The notes under the pieces are model-generated. The model did no database searches, had not been told where the DNA came from, and worked only from the letters and a program-made list of their open reading frames with translations. The position numbers and the translations under genes are program-made. Below are positions 22,953 through 32,389 of a stretch of DNA of 33,960 nt, piece after piece. Position 1 is the stretch's first letter. Each line of letters opens with the position of its first letter. The stretch is from Candidatus Methylobacter oryzae (GTDB lineage: Bacteria > Pseudomonadota > Gammaproteobacteria > Methylococcales > Methylomonadaceae), in contig NZ_RYFG02000026.1 in assembly GCF_003994235.2 (NCBI RefSeq), positions 1 to 33,960 of the forward strand, read 5' to 3'.

Positions 22953-24498
22953 AGCCTTGCGCCGCCCAAGCTTCGTTATTCATATCGTTGTAATCACTTT
23001 CCTCATCCAGCTCGGCCACACATTGTGCGATTAAAGTCCGAGCGCAAGGACTATGCATATCTTCAGGTACTTGCTGTCCGTCGGCAATAAAAGACAGCGG
23101 CAAGTTATTTTCTATGATTGAAGATACGGCCGAGCCAATCGTTGCCGCTTCGTCAAGTTTAGTCAAAATACTGGCTTGCGGTTCAAAAACATCGAAGGCT
23201 TTGATAATTTCATTCATTGCTTTGTATTCAGTAGCAGCCGACATAACCAAATAGGATTTAATTGCTTGTCCGCTTTGTTGTAAGGTATTGATTTGCTCAA
23301 CCAGTTTCATATCGCGTTGGCTCATACCGGCGGTATCGATCAGGATAAGCCGTTTGTCTGAAAAGCCATTGATCAGGTTATGCAATTCTGCTGCGCTGGA
23401 TGCGACCCGAACCGGAACGTCAAGAATCCGTCCGTAAGTATTCAGTTGCTCATGAGCACCGATACGGTAATTATCGGTAGTAATTAAAGCGACTTGTCTT
23501 GGACCGTGCTTTAAAATGAATTTAGCGGCCAACTTGGCAATCGTTGTTGTTTTTCCTACGCCGGTGGGACCTACTAAAGCAGCAATGCCGCCATGTTGGA
23601 GTAAATCATCGTTAGCTACCGGCAATACTTTAGCCAACAACTCTTGGGCTTGAGCAAAAACAAGTTCAGGGTCGGTATGATTGGGAAAACGGTTCGCAAT
23701 TTTAACGCTCAGTTTTCTTGAAATGCTCATACCGGCCAAGCGTTGCAGCAAATCAGCCCGAACCGGATTAATTTGCGCCAAAGCGCTAACGCCGGATAGT
23801 TTGGAATCCATCGCAGACCTTAATGATTTAAGCTCTCTGCTCATTTCCATCAGCAAGCTATCTGACGCACTGCTTTGTTTTTCGGCCGGCATCGCTATTT
23901 GCATAGGTCTTTCCACCGGCTTGGGTCTTTGAGCCGCAGAAGCTCCCAATGGCTTAGCAGTCTTGGCCGTTACTGTTTCCAAGTTTCCACGCAGGTGCAC
24001 TTTTTCCGCATAGCCGACGTATTCGTCAATATTCCGACGGCCGGCAACGTTGCCGGAATTGGTAGAGAAGCGGTTCGGCTGGCCGCCTGGAATCGTAGAA
24101 CTGCTCTCGCTAGAGAAGCGTTGCGTACGGTTGCCGTAGGTAGAGGAAGCGTTGCTGTCGCTAGAAAAACGGTTCGCCCGTGCCGGAGCGCGCTCAGGCA
24201 AAAAACCGTCGCTGCTTTGTTTTCTTTGGCTGCTTAAAACATGTAAACGATTCTTTTCCGCTTCAAAATCAGGTAGTTCGAATTTTCTGGTTTCTTGAGC
24301 AGAGGATTGTTGTTGCTCTTCCGCCTGTTTTTGCAATTTGCTCTGGATCAATTGCTCATCAAAATCGCGTGCGGCGACGATTTCTACCCCACCGTCAACC
24401 GATTTATTTGACATGATGACTGCATCTGCGCCCAGCTCCTCTTTAACCATTCGCATGGCTTGGCGTATATCCTCTGCAAAAAAACGTTTAATTTTCAT
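22945..24498 (-). CDS. flhF: Polar flagellum placement GTPase FlhF
   Basis: An SRP-type GTPase that marks the cell pole for flagellar assembly. Of 517 residues, the first 60 are the B-domain start (MKIKRFFAEDIRQAMRMVKEE); residues 85-210 are a low-complexity linker; then the N and G domains, with G1 VGPTGVGKT at 309-317 (K316), DNYRIGAHEQL, LILIDTAGMSQRD and LTKLDEA. The linker contains a degenerate repeat around 108-137 (NRFSSDSNASS, QRFSSESSS, NRFSTNSG). The total length is within the range of FlhF proteins. It sits between flhA and flhG in the standard order. Confidence 0.95.
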   Translation of the reverse strand: MKIKRFFAEDIRQAMRMVKEELGADAVIMSNKSVDGGVEIVAARDFDEQLIQSKLQKQAEEQQQSSAQETRKFELPDFEAEKNRLHVLSSQRKQSSDGFLPERAPARANRFSSDSNASSTYGNRTQRFSSESSSTIPGGQPNRFSTNSGNVAGRRNIDEYVGYAEKVHLRGNLETVTAKTAKPLGASAAQRPKPVERPMQIAMPAEKQSSASDSLLMEMSRELKSLRSAMDSKLSGVSALAQINPVRADLLQRLAGMSISRKLSVKIANRFPNHTDPELVFAQAQELLAKVLPVANDDLLQHGGIAALVGPTGVGKTTTIAKLAAKFILKHGPRQVALITTDNYRIGAHEQLNTYGRILDVPVRVASSAAELHNLINGFSDKRLILIDTAGMSQRDMKLVEQINTLQQSGQAIKSYLVMSAATEYKAMNEIIKAFDVFEPQASILTKLDEAATIGSAVSSIIENNLPLSFIADGQQVPEDMHSPCARTLIAQCVAELDEESDYNDMNNEAWAAQGYA

Positions 24499-24515
24499 AA
24501 CTAAAGCCTCATGTA

Positions 24516-26618
24516 CTATGTTCTTCGTCCGACACTTGAAACCACTCTAATCTGGCGGTCGGCTGGTATTTCATTGTATGCCAGGACATGTAATCCGGGT
24601 ATGGAATGGCGAACGAACCGGGATAACCACGGACGAATATAAGAAGAAACCAACAACACCGCCGTTTGTCCTTCCATTTCCATTTTTTGCATACTTTCCT
24701 GAAGTGATGTGTGCATTTGTTCTGCCAACCCTGGCTCGATTCCGACACCGCTTTCACCTGCTGTTTGCAAAGATTTATGCAACAACTGTTCCAACTCATG
24801 ATCCAGTGTAATAACCGGCAATTCATCCTGCATGCCACTGATTTCATGGATAATTAACCGTCCCAACGAGGCCCGCACTGCCGACGTCAGGATGTCGGGA
24901 TCTTGACTTCTCATCCCGTACTCCGCCAAAGTTTCGACGATGGTACGCATGTCGCGGATAGGCACGCGCTCTTGCAACAGATTCTGCAATACCTTGACCA
25001 CGACGCCCAACGGCAACGTCTTCGGCACCAAGTCTTCAACCAACTTAGGAGCGGATTTAGCCAGATTGTCGAGTATCTTGTTCGCCTCTTCATATCCGAA
25101 CAGCTCATGCGCATGGGCCTGCAGAAGATGGCTTAAATGAGTCGCCACGACAGTACCGGGATCAACTACAGTATAGCCCAGAGTTTGAGCATGATCTTTT
25201 TGATGCGGCTCTATCCATACGGCGTCCAGACCGAAAGCCGGATCTTTACAGGCATTACCCTTTAATACGCCGAAAACTCGCCCCGGATTAATCGCCATCT
25301 CCATTTCCGGCATGATTTCAGCCTCGCCTACCGTCACCCCCATCAACGAAATTCTGTAGGCCGTCGGGCTTAAATCGAGATTATCCCGGATATGCACCGA
25401 TGGAATTAAAAAACCCAACTCTTGGGAAAGCTTTCTTCTTACGCCTTTAATACGAACCATCAGCTGCCCACCCTGGTTCTTATCCACCAACGGAATCAGG
25501 CGATAACCGACCTCCAAACCGACCACGTCAACCGGCATCACATCGTCCCATCCCAACTCTTTGGTCTCGGGAGCAACCGTATGCGGCAGTTGTTCTTGCG
25601 GGTAATCGATAGCAACCAATGCCGCTTCTTTATGCTGTTTCTCAATATAATACGCGGCACCGCCTAAAGCCGACGCCAGTAAAATAAACACCAGGTTCGG
25701 CATGCCCGGAATAATACCCAACGCTCCAACTACCGCTGCTGTCACTGTCAATGCTTTAGGATTTGCAAATAACTGGGCCGAGACTTGCTGGCCAATATTT
25801 TCGCTGCTGCTACCGACCTTGGTAACAACCAGCGCCGATGCTATCGACAATAACAAGGAAGGAATTTGCGCGACTAAACCATCGCCGATAGACAGTAATA
25901 CGTAAATCTTCCCTGCCTCGGCAAAACTCAAATCGTGCTGAATAACGCCAATAGCCAAACCGCCAATCATGTTGACGAATAAAATAATAATCCCGGCGAT
26001 CGCATCGCCTCGGACAAACTTGCTCGCACCGTCCATTGAACCGTAAAAGTCGGCTTCGGTAGCTACTTCGGCGCGCCGTGCGCGCGCTTCATCCTGTGTC
26101 AACAGACCGGCATTCAAATCCGCATCAATGGCCATTTGCTTGCCCGGCATCGCATCCAGCGTAAACCTCGCTCCGACCTCGGCAATCCGCCCGGCGCCTT
26201 TGGTGACGACCATGAAATTGATGACGATTAATATCGCAAAAACCACCAAGCCCACGGCAAAGTTACCGCCGATAACGAAGGCGCCGAAAGCTTCAATCAC
26301 CTTGCCGGCCGCATCGCCGCCCTTATGCCCTTCCATCAGCACAATTCGCGTCGAAGCCACATTCAGCGCCAAACGCAATATCGTTGCAAGCAGGATGACG
26401 GTCGGAAACGACGCAAACTCCAGCGGCTTAAGCGTATAAACGACGACCAGCAGAATGATTAACGAGAAAGCGATGTTAAAGGTAAAAAACAGGTCCAGTA
26501 CGAATGCCGGCAACGGCAATATCAACATCGACAAGACCATGACGATAACTAACGGCGCTCCCAGCTCGGCCTTGCCCAGCACCGCTAACGCCGATTTTAA
26601 TTTAGCTAAATAATCCAT
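24516..26618 (-). CDS. flhA: Flagellar export gate protein FlhA
   Basis: The 700-residue core of the flagellar type III export gate. The N-terminal half has eight membrane helices (LPAFVLDLFFTFNIAFSL, NFAVGLVVFAILIVINF and others) with the conserved FHIPEP-like loop MPGKQMAIDADLNAGLL. The C-terminal half is the cytoplasmic ring-forming domain that docks chaperone-substrate complexes (PAYRIS-like LSPTAYRISLMGVTVGE, then VKVLQNLLQERVPIRDMRTI). The gene starts five bases after flhB stops. Confidence 0.97.
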   Translation of the reverse strand: MDYLAKLKSALAVLGKAELGAPLVIVMVLSMLILPLPAFVLDLFFTFNIAFSLIILLVVVYTLKPLEFASFPTVILLATILRLALNVASTRIVLMEGHKGGDAAGKVIEAFGAFVIGGNFAVGLVVFAILIVINFMVVTKGAGRIAEVGARFTLDAMPGKQMAIDADLNAGLLTQDEARARRAEVATEADFYGSMDGASKFVRGDAIAGIIILFVNMIGGLAIGVIQHDLSFAEAGKIYVLLSIGDGLVAQIPSLLLSIASALVVTKVGSSSENIGQQVSAQLFANPKALTVTAAVVGALGIIPGMPNLVFILLASALGGAAYYIEKQHKEAALVAIDYPQEQLPHTVAPETKELGWDDVMPVDVVGLEVGYRLIPLVDKNQGGQLMVRIKGVRRKLSQELGFLIPSVHIRDNLDLSPTAYRISLMGVTVGEAEIMPEMEMAINPGRVFGVLKGNACKDPAFGLDAVWIEPHQKDHAQTLGYTVVDPGTVVATHLSHLLQAHAHELFGYEEANKILDNLAKSAPKLVEDLVPKTLPLGVVVKVLQNLLQERVPIRDMRTIVETLAEYGMRSQDPDILTSAVRASLGRLIIHEISGMQDELPVITLDHELEQLLHKSLQTAGESGVGIEPGLAEQMHTSLQESMQKMEMEGQTAVLLVSSYIRPWLSRFVRHSIPGLHVLAYNEIPADRQIRVVSSVGRRT

Positions 26619-26623
26619 ACCCG

Positions 26624-27748
26624 TTAATCCCGTCTAAATTCGTCAGGCACGCTAATATTCTCCGGCGGTAACGGTACGCGCCAATCGTTTTTATTTGCTG
26701 CTTTTAACTGATACACATAGGCAAGTATTTGAGCCACGGCCAAGTAAAGTCCCTGAGGTATTTCCGCATCCAACTCGGTCGAATAATACAATGCCCTGGC
26801 TAATGGCGGAGATGCCACCAGCGGCACATCGGCGCCTATCGCTGCGTTACGGATCTGTGCGGCTATCAAGTCAACTCCCTTGGCAACCAGCTTTGGCGCG
26901 CTATTCGAATTTTGGTCATATTTTAAAGCCACTGCGTAATGACTGGGATTGGTAACAATAACGTCCGCTTTCGGCACCTCAGCCATCATGCGATTTTGCG
27001 CCATCTCCATTTGCAGCCTGCGCTGCCTTCCTTTTATCTCAGGACTACCTTCGGATTCTTTATGTTCGTCCCTGATTTCCTGCTTGGACATTTTCATATT
27101 TTTACTGAAATCCCACAATTGATAAGGCACGTCAATCATAGCTATCAACACCAATGAGGCGCTGAGCAGTAAAAAACACATACCGATAATATTCAATGCA
27201 TGGCCGATTGACTGATCTAGTGTCTCGGCGCCCAATCCCAGCAATTCATCGATAAAGTCTTGATATAAAACAACTGCAACGCCAAAAACCAATAAAACTT
27301 TCAACAATGCCTTAAACAGCTCAACCAAGCCTCTTACCGCAAAAATCCGGGCAATCCCTGTAATAGGATTCATTTTTGACGGTTTAAAAGCCACGGCCTC
27401 CCAACTGAATACCCAGCCGCCTATTGATATGGGCGTGATAATCGCAACAAGGACCATCAACGCTAAAAACGGCGCGATCAACATAACGCCGTCGATAACA
27501 GCTTGCTTAAAATGCAATATCAGGCTGGTTGGATCAAAAATAGTGGCACGGCTTGGCTGAAACTCAGTCTTCATCATATCCAACAGCCCCTTACCGATTT
27601 TTCCTCCCTGCATCAGCAAGAATGCCGCGCTGACTATCATCATCGCAAACGTATTAAGCTCTCGGGAGCGGGCAATTTGCCCTTTCTTCCTGGCGTCGGC
27701 TAAGCGCTTACTGGTGGGGTCTTCGGTTTTATCTTCGTTATCTGCCAT
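26624..27748 (-). CDS. flhB: Flagellar export switch protein FlhB
   Basis: A 374-residue export gate protein that self-cleaves to switch substrate from rod/hook to filament types. Four membrane helices lie in the first 210 residues, followed by a charged linker and the cytoplasmic domain with the autocleavage motif NPSH at 267-270. Most relatives have NPTH; Ser in the third place is a known conservative form in the EscU/FlhB superfamily. The N-terminus DNEDKTEDPTSKRLADARKKGQ is typical. Start eight bases after the fliR stop. Confidence 0.96.
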   Translation of the reverse strand: MADNEDKTEDPTSKRLADARKKGQIARSRELNTFAMMIVSAAFLLMQGGKIGKGLLDMMKTEFQPSRATIFDPTSLILHFKQAVIDGVMLIAPFLALMVLVAIITPISIGGWVFSWEAVAFKPSKMNPITGIARIFAVRGLVELFKALLKVLLVFGVAVVLYQDFIDELLGLGAETLDQSIGHALNIIGMCFLLLSASLVLIAMIDVPYQLWDFSKNMKMSKQEIRDEHKESEGSPEIKGRQRRLQMEMAQNRMMAEVPKADVIVTNPSHYAVALKYDQNSNSAPKLVAKGVDLIAAQIRNAAIGADVPLVASPPLARALYYSTELDAEIPQGLYLAVAQILAYVYQLKAANKNDWRVPLPPENISVPDEFRRD

Positions 27749-27756
27749 GACTTATT

Positions 27757-28530
27757 CTACAAGCGCAGCAATTGCCCGATCAGGTCGTAACCGTCCGTCA
27801 ACATTCCGGAAAACTGCTCCATCACATCGGGTAATGTTTTCCAGACCAACAGCAGTCCCAGCATCAACGTTACCGGAAAACCGACAGAGAAGATTTGTAA
27901 TTGCGGAGCCGCCCTGGCCGCGACCCCAAAAATAATATTAACCAACAACAAGCTGGCAACGACAGGCATGGCCAGCAATAAGCCGCCCGCGAACATCCTG
28001 CTGCTCCACATAAGGATTGACCAAATGCCGTTCGCGCCGATCGCATCGACGCCAATGGGCAAGGTTTTAAAACTATCCAGCAACATTTGTATCAACAATA
28101 AGTGCCCGTCGAGGCTGATAAAAATCAACGTGGTAATAATCGTATAAAGCTGTGCAACGACCGGCACCTGCTGGCCGCTTTGCGGATCGACCATTGTCGA
28201 AAAACCCAAGCCCATGCTTAACGCGACGCTTTGCCCTGCAAAAACGACAGCCGCAAAAACCAACTGTAAAATAAACCCACTCGTCAAACCGATCATAACC
28301 TGCGCAACGGCCATCATAAATCCCTCATGGCTGAACATTTCGATATTCGGCAAAGGCGGCAGCAAGGGCATAATGACCAGCGTTATTGCCACCGAAACGA
28401 TCAGCCTGACCCGGGCCGGTACGTCTTTAATGCTGAACAACGGCACCGATACAAACATCGCCCCGATACGCATCAACGGCCATATAAATAAAGCCGCCTG
28501 ACTGAGAATTTGCGCTTCAGTAAAATCCAA
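27757..28530 (-). CDS. fliR: Flagellar export protein FliR
   Basis: A 257-residue membrane protein, part of the FliPQR export core. It is hydrophobic throughout with about six helices and typical blocks FIWPLMRIGAMFVSVPLFS, VPARVRLIVSVAITLV and GFSTMVDPQSGQQVPVVAQ. It folds with FliP and FliQ into a helical cap above FlhA. It starts three bases after fliQ. Confidence 0.95.
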   Translation of the reverse strand: MDFTEAQILSQAALFIWPLMRIGAMFVSVPLFSIKDVPARVRLIVSVAITLVIMPLLPPLPNIEMFSHEGFMMAVAQVMIGLTSGFILQLVFAAVVFAGQSVALSMGLGFSTMVDPQSGQQVPVVAQLYTIITTLIFISLDGHLLLIQMLLDSFKTLPIGVDAIGANGIWSILMWSSRMFAGGLLLAMPVVASLLLVNIIFGVAARAAPQLQIFSVGFPVTLMLGLLLVWKTLPDVMEQFSGMLTDGYDLIGQLLRL

Positions 28531-28533
28531 AAC

Positions 28534-28803
28534 TCAACCGATTAAATGCGGAATATCGCGAATCAAGCCCTGAAAATAATCAAGGAACATTTGCAGCATC
28601 GCCGGCCCCATAATCATCAACACAATCCCTATGACGACTAACTTGGGCACAAACGTCAATGTCGCCTCATTAATTTGCGTCGCCGCCTGGAACATCGCAA
28701 TAATTAGACCTACGATCAAAGACGGCAGTAATACCGGCGCCGTCAACTTGACGGCAACAATCATCGCCTCCTGCCCAACCATGAAAACTGTTTCCGGTAC
28801 CAT
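28534..28803 (-). CDS. fliQ: Flagellar export protein FliQ
   Basis: An 89-residue protein with two membrane helices (AMIVAVKLTAPVLLPSLIVGL and VIGIVLMIMGPAMLQMFLDYF, quoted to family-typical pieces) joined by FQAATQINEATLTFVPKL, the FliQ signature. It is part of the FliPQR core. The size matches the family exactly. Confidence 0.96.
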   Translation of the reverse strand: MVPETVFMVGQEAMIVAVKLTAPVLLPSLIVGLIIAMFQAATQINEATLTFVPKLVVIGIVLMIMGPAMLQMFLDYFQGLIRDIPHLIG

Positions 28804-28824
28804 AACTTACCTTGCGAAGTTATA

Positions 28825-29583
28825 TCAGCCAATATAAAAACTTGCTGCCAACATTTCCATGATCAAAGACCAGCCATCAGCGAGAACGAACAACATTATT
28901 TTAAACGGGAGGGAGATAATCATCGGCGACAACATCATCATACCCATGGACATCAGCACGCTGGCAACTACTAAGTCGATGATTAAAAAAGGCAGGAAAA
29001 TCAGGAAGCCTATTTGAAATGCCGTTTTTAGCTCACTGGTTACAAAAGCCGGCAACAATAAAGAAAACGGCACGTTTTCAGCCGACTCCAATTCTGCCTT
29101 GCCGGAAATCCTGATAAATAATTCCAAATCGGCTTCCCGGGTCTGTTTTAGCATAAATTGCCTGAACGGTTCGGAAGCTTTCTCGATTGCGACATCCACA
29201 TCGATTTTATTTTCCATATAAGGCTGGACGGCTTCGGCATTCACCTTCTCAAAAACCGGCATCATGATGAAAATAGTTAAGAACAGCGACAAGCCCAACA
29301 GCACCTGATTACTTGGCGCTTGCCCGGTCCCTAGAGCCGTTCGGAGCAAGCTTAGCACAATCATGATCCGGACAAACGAAGTCATCGTCAACAACAACGA
29401 CGGCAACAGCGTTAACAAGGTCATTAACGCCAGAATCTGGATCGTCACCGTATAAGTCTGCGCACCTTGTTTGCCTGTAGCGACGGTGACCGCTTCAATC
29501 CCTGCTGCCGCATAAGCGGGTGTTTGAATCAGCAAAAACGCAATGCAGATAATCAGCACGCGGGGTAAAAGACTTTTAACCAT
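28825..29583 (-). CDS. fliP: Flagellar export protein FliP
   Basis: A 252-residue protein with a cleavable signal peptide ([21 protein letters not shown]), as known for FliP. The family blocks are clear: [49 protein letters not shown] and [20 protein letters not shown]. It forms the pentameric core of the export gate. The start overlaps the end of fliO by eight bases. Confidence 0.97.
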   Translation of the reverse strand: MVKSLLPRVLIICIAFLLIQTPAYAAAGIEAVTVATGKQGAQTYTVTIQILALMTLLTLLPSLLLTMTSFVRIMIVLSLLRTALGTGQAPSNQVLLGLSLFLTIFIMMPVFEKVNAEAVQPYMENKIDVDVAIEKASEPFRQFMLKQTREADLELFIRISGKAELESAENVPFSLLLPAFVTSELKTAFQIGFLIFLPFLIIDLVVASVLMSMGMMMLSPMIISLPFKIMLFVLADGWSLIMEMLAASFYIG

Positions 29584-30031
29584 TGGCTTGCCCCTTCATC
29601 ACTTGCTTCACAATTGCACTGAATTTGCTATCTTGACCGGCAGCCGCTCCTGCATCCATGCAGTCGTTATTATTTAAACAATCTTCACCTTCCAACACAT
29701 GCAAAGCGTCTATACGTCCCGGTGTCACGCCCAACACAAGCTGCTTTCTTCCAACCTGAAGCAAAATAACTTTTTCCCGCACTCCTAGCGATAAAGCGCC
29801 AACCACGCGCATTTTTTCTGAGCCATGGGTGGAAATTCCGCTTAACTTGCGCATTCCCCATACACAGAAAAAAAACACAGCCAAAACTACCAATAGACCG
29901 GCGGCCCAATGAAGCATGTCTCCGGAAGAAATCGTCCTGACTGTCTGTTTTGGCGCGTCGGCATCCTGCACAGCAAAACAGGCAGGCATCCAACAGAGCG
30001 CCAGCCACGCGATAATTATTTTCACGGGCAT
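29576..30031 (-). CDS. fliO: Flagellar export assembly protein FliO
   Basis: A 151-residue protein that helps FliP assemble. It has a signal-like N-terminus ([15 protein letters not shown]), one membrane helix ([20 protein letters not shown]) and a cytoplasmic domain with [19 protein letters not shown], the conserved FliO block. Its ATG overlaps the fliN stop (TGATG). Confidence 0.92.
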   Translation of the reverse strand: MPVKIIIAWLALCWMPACFAVQDADAPKQTVRTISSGDMLHWAAGLLVVLAVFFFCVWGMRKLSGISTHGSEKMRVVGALSLGVREKVILLQVGRKQLVLGVTPGRIDALHVLEGEDCLNNNDCMDAGAAAGQDSKFSAIVKQVMKGQANG

Positions 30032-30408
30032 CAGGCTAATCTTTTAACCCGTTCCGACGGGCTGATAACATCGGTTAAGCGAATACCGAATTTATCATTG
30101 ATCACCACTACTTCACCATGCGCAATCAGTGTACCGTTGACCAAGACATCAAGCGGCTCCCCTGCGAACCGCTCCAACTCTACAACCGAGCCCTGATTTA
30201 ATTGTAAAAGATTCCTGATATTAATCTGTGTCCGGCCAATCTCCATGGAAATGGTAACGGGAACATCCAGAATAACATCAAGATTAATTTCATCACTTGC
30301 GGCAGACGATTTTTTATCATCAAACTGATTATTAAACTCCTGGAATGCGGCAGCCTCAAAGTCGTCCATTGCTTCGCCATCCTCAGGTATATCCGGATAT
30401 TCGCTCAT
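30031..30408 (-). CDS. fliN: Flagellar switch protein FliN
   Basis: A 125-residue C-ring protein with the SpoA domain: LDVILDVPVTISMEIGRTQ, IRNLLQLNQGSVVELE, GEPLDVLVNGTLIAHGEVVV and KFGIRLTDVIS. The N-terminus is acidic. FliN lines the rotor base and binds FliM, FliH and CheY-P. I chose the ATG at 30408 (MSEYPD), with GAGAGA before it, over a TTG four codons upstream. Confidence 0.95.
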   Translation of the reverse strand: MSEYPDIPEDGEAMDDFEAAAFQEFNNQFDDKKSSAASDEINLDVILDVPVTISMEIGRTQINIRNLLQLNQGSVVELERFAGEPLDVLVNGTLIAHGEVVVINDKFGIRLTDVISPSERVKRLA

Positions 30409-30454
30409 CTTATCTCTCAATCTAATAGTGTTATGACCAACCCGTCAGGTTGAT

Positions 30455-31450
30455 TCAAATCTTTACCTTATCAATAATCTGTACTGCGTAATTGCCGTCC
30501 GATATGCCGACTTTCCCCTCGAAAACCGGAATTCCCTCGGCTTTAATAATCACCGTTTCCGGCATATCAATAGGTATTACATCACCTTTTTTTAAACGCA
30601 TAACGTCTCTTATGGTCATGCTTTTTTCCACCAGAAGGCTGTTTATACTCACTTCCGCTCTCAACACTTCCGCTCGCAAAGCATCCTGCCAGCCACCGTC
30701 AACCTCACCGCTATCGCTACTGATCGCATCCAGCAGTTCCCGGATAGGTTCAAGCATCGCATAGGGCATCGCAATATTGACGTCTCCGCCCCCGCCTTCG
30801 AGCTCAACGTGAATGGTAGAGATCACGATAATCTCTCCAGGCCCGATAATGTTCGCAAACCGTGGATTAATTTCCGCGCCTACATATTCAAAATCGAGCT
30901 CCATAACCGGCTTCCAAGCTTCCTTCAAGTCCTTGAAAATCATATCGATGATAATCCGGACTACCCTCATTTCAGTTGGCGTAAACTCCCTTCCTTCGGT
31001 CTGGTTATAGAATTGCCCCGCGCCGCCGAAAAAATTATCCACCACGGTGAAAACAAGCCGCGGGTCAATAACTATCAATGCCTTGCCGCGTAAAGGGTTA
31101 AACCGAACGATTGTTAGATTGGTCGGAACCAGCAAGCCTTGTATATATTCGGAAAATTTTTGAACTTGGATGCCGGATATAAAAATTTCTGCCGACCGGC
31201 GTAGAAAATTGAATAGCGAGATGCGGATAAACCTTGCAAACCGTTCATTAACCATTTCCAGGGTCGGCATACGGCCGCGAACAATTCTTTCCTGGCTTGC
31301 AAAGTCATACTCTCTGACAATGCCTTTTTCAGAAAACTCTTCCGTACCGGCTTCGGGATAAAAATCGGATTCATCCTCTGTTTCAATATCCCCGTCGCTG
31401 ACACCATTTAGCAGCGCATCAATTTCTGCCTGTGAGAGTAAATCACTCAT
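30455..31450 (-). CDS. fliM: Flagellar switch protein FliM
   Basis: A 331-residue C-ring protein. The start DLLSQAEIDALLNGV contains the conserved EIDALL peptide to which CheY-P binds; the middle (CheC-like) domain holds RMPTLEMVNERFARFIR and FVPTNLT-like text; the SpoA domain ends with RLKKGDVIPIDMPE. The CheY-binding peptide is intact although no che gene lies in this window. The ATG comes one base after the fliL stop and lacks a clear ribosome-binding site, so coupling to fliL is likely. Confidence 0.96.
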   Translation of the reverse strand: MSDLLSQAEIDALLNGVSDGDIETEDESDFYPEAGTEEFSEKGIVREYDFASQERIVRGRMPTLEMVNERFARFIRISLFNFLRRSAEIFISGIQVQKFSEYIQGLLVPTNLTIVRFNPLRGKALIVIDPRLVFTVVDNFFGGAGQFYNQTEGREFTPTEMRVVRIIIDMIFKDLKEAWKPVMELDFEYVGAEINPRFANIIGPGEIIVISTIHVELEGGGGDVNIAMPYAMLEPIRELLDAISSDSGEVDGGWQDALRAEVLRAEVSINSLLVEKSMTIRDVMRLKKGDVIPIDMPETVIIKAEGIPVFEGKVGISDGNYAVQIIDKVKI

Positions 31451-31451
31451 G

Positions 31452-31952
31452 TTATTGCATTACAAATGACGTAAAAAATATCTCTTTAACCCGCCCCTTC
31501 CCTGCCATTTTTACTACAACCGCGCTAATATCGTCCAGCATGGCTTTACTTAACATCTCCTTTCCTTCCCGAGTATTCAAGCTGGCCGGATCCTGCGCCC
31601 CAACCAGCATTAACAGATTATTACGTATCATCGGTTCATTTTTTTTCAGAACCTCAATGGTTTCAGCCCCTTCAACCAATACAGACAACGTAATTCGTCC
31701 ATGTTTAGCTGCCGCACCTTGCGGAAAATCAACAACAATGGGCTTATTACTCATATCAAAATAAAGCATTTCCGCATGAACAGGCTCTTCATGATGTTCA
31801 GCTTCTTTTTCGGTTTTGGCTGAATCCCCTTTCATAAGGAAGAAGGTGACACCGCCGCCGGCTGCTAATAGAATGACTGCCGCGACAATCATGATGATCA
31901 GTTTTTTAGAAGAGCCTTTAGCCTCTCCGCCTTCTTGTCCACGCTCAGCCAT
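31452..31952 (-). CDS. fliL: Flagellar basal-body protein FliL
   Basis: A 166-residue inner-membrane protein next to the stator. It has a short cytoplasmic, Lys/Gly-rich N-terminus, one helix (LIIMIVAAVILLAAGGGVTFFL) and a periplasmic domain ending VKEIFFTSFVMQ, the usual FliL end. AAAGGG lies upstream of the ATG. It is the first gene of the flagellar run. Confidence 0.94.
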   Translation of the reverse strand: MAERGQEGGEAKGSSKKLIIMIVAAVILLAAGGGVTFFLMKGDSAKTEKEAEHHEEPVHAEMLYFDMSNKPIVVDFPQGAAAKHGRITLSVLVEGAETIEVLKKNEPMIRNNLLMLVGAQDPASLNTREGKEMLSKAMLDDISAVVVKMAGKGRVKEIFFTSFVMQ

Positions 31953-32389
31953 GTTACAAACCCTTTAGTTTTAATCGGTAATTAAGCAATTTATAAACCA
32001 TAGAACAATAGTTTTTATAAAACAAAGTATTAAATTTTGCCAACAGGCCATCTACATCGACATCCATGAATAAGGCTGGCAAAGAGCCGCATACCGTCAT
32101 TGACCGGCATCATAAAAACCAAATCATACAAGAAAAAAGATCCTTTTAAAAGAACAGGATAGGAATACTTGTAAATGTTAATAATTAACTATCCGGAATG
32201 GTAATTATAAGACTCGGATAGTGAAATAAATACGGGAGCCTGCGGTTTATAAATAATGCCGCCATAAAACCGACATCCGACTGCACGCAATAAAATGAAT
32301 CGTCTATTTTTGCTGAAACCGCCATCAAGACATTACAAAAAGACAATTTTTAACAACAATGTGCAATTCCTCATCCATGGGTAAATGAA
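31953..32389. other. Divergent intergenic region before fliL and the Hpt gene
   Basis: A 437-base A+T-rich gap that must carry promoters for the flagellar run (minus) and for the Hpt gene (plus). Apart from the sigma-54-like site listed separately I see no gene, tRNA or repeat. The region is long enough for enhancer sites of a FleQ-type activator, but no clear palindrome stands out. Confidence 0.5.
31986..32000 (-). promoter_or_regulatory. Possible sigma-54 promoter of the fliL operon
   Basis: On the minus strand the bases read TGGTTTATAAATTGC, matching TGG-N9-TTGC with the invariant GG and GC at the required 12-base offset; the intervening CAC of the consensus is not kept. The predicted transcription start is about 20 bases before the fliL ATG. 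Middle flagellar operons of polar flagellates are usually sigma-54 dependent. Confidence 0.4.

Noticed and set aside
32070-32110. A TGGC...GC sequence on the plus strand as a sigma-54 promoter for the Hpt gene
   Set aside because: The spacing between the GG and GC elements is one base off and it lies nearly 300 bases from the start codon.
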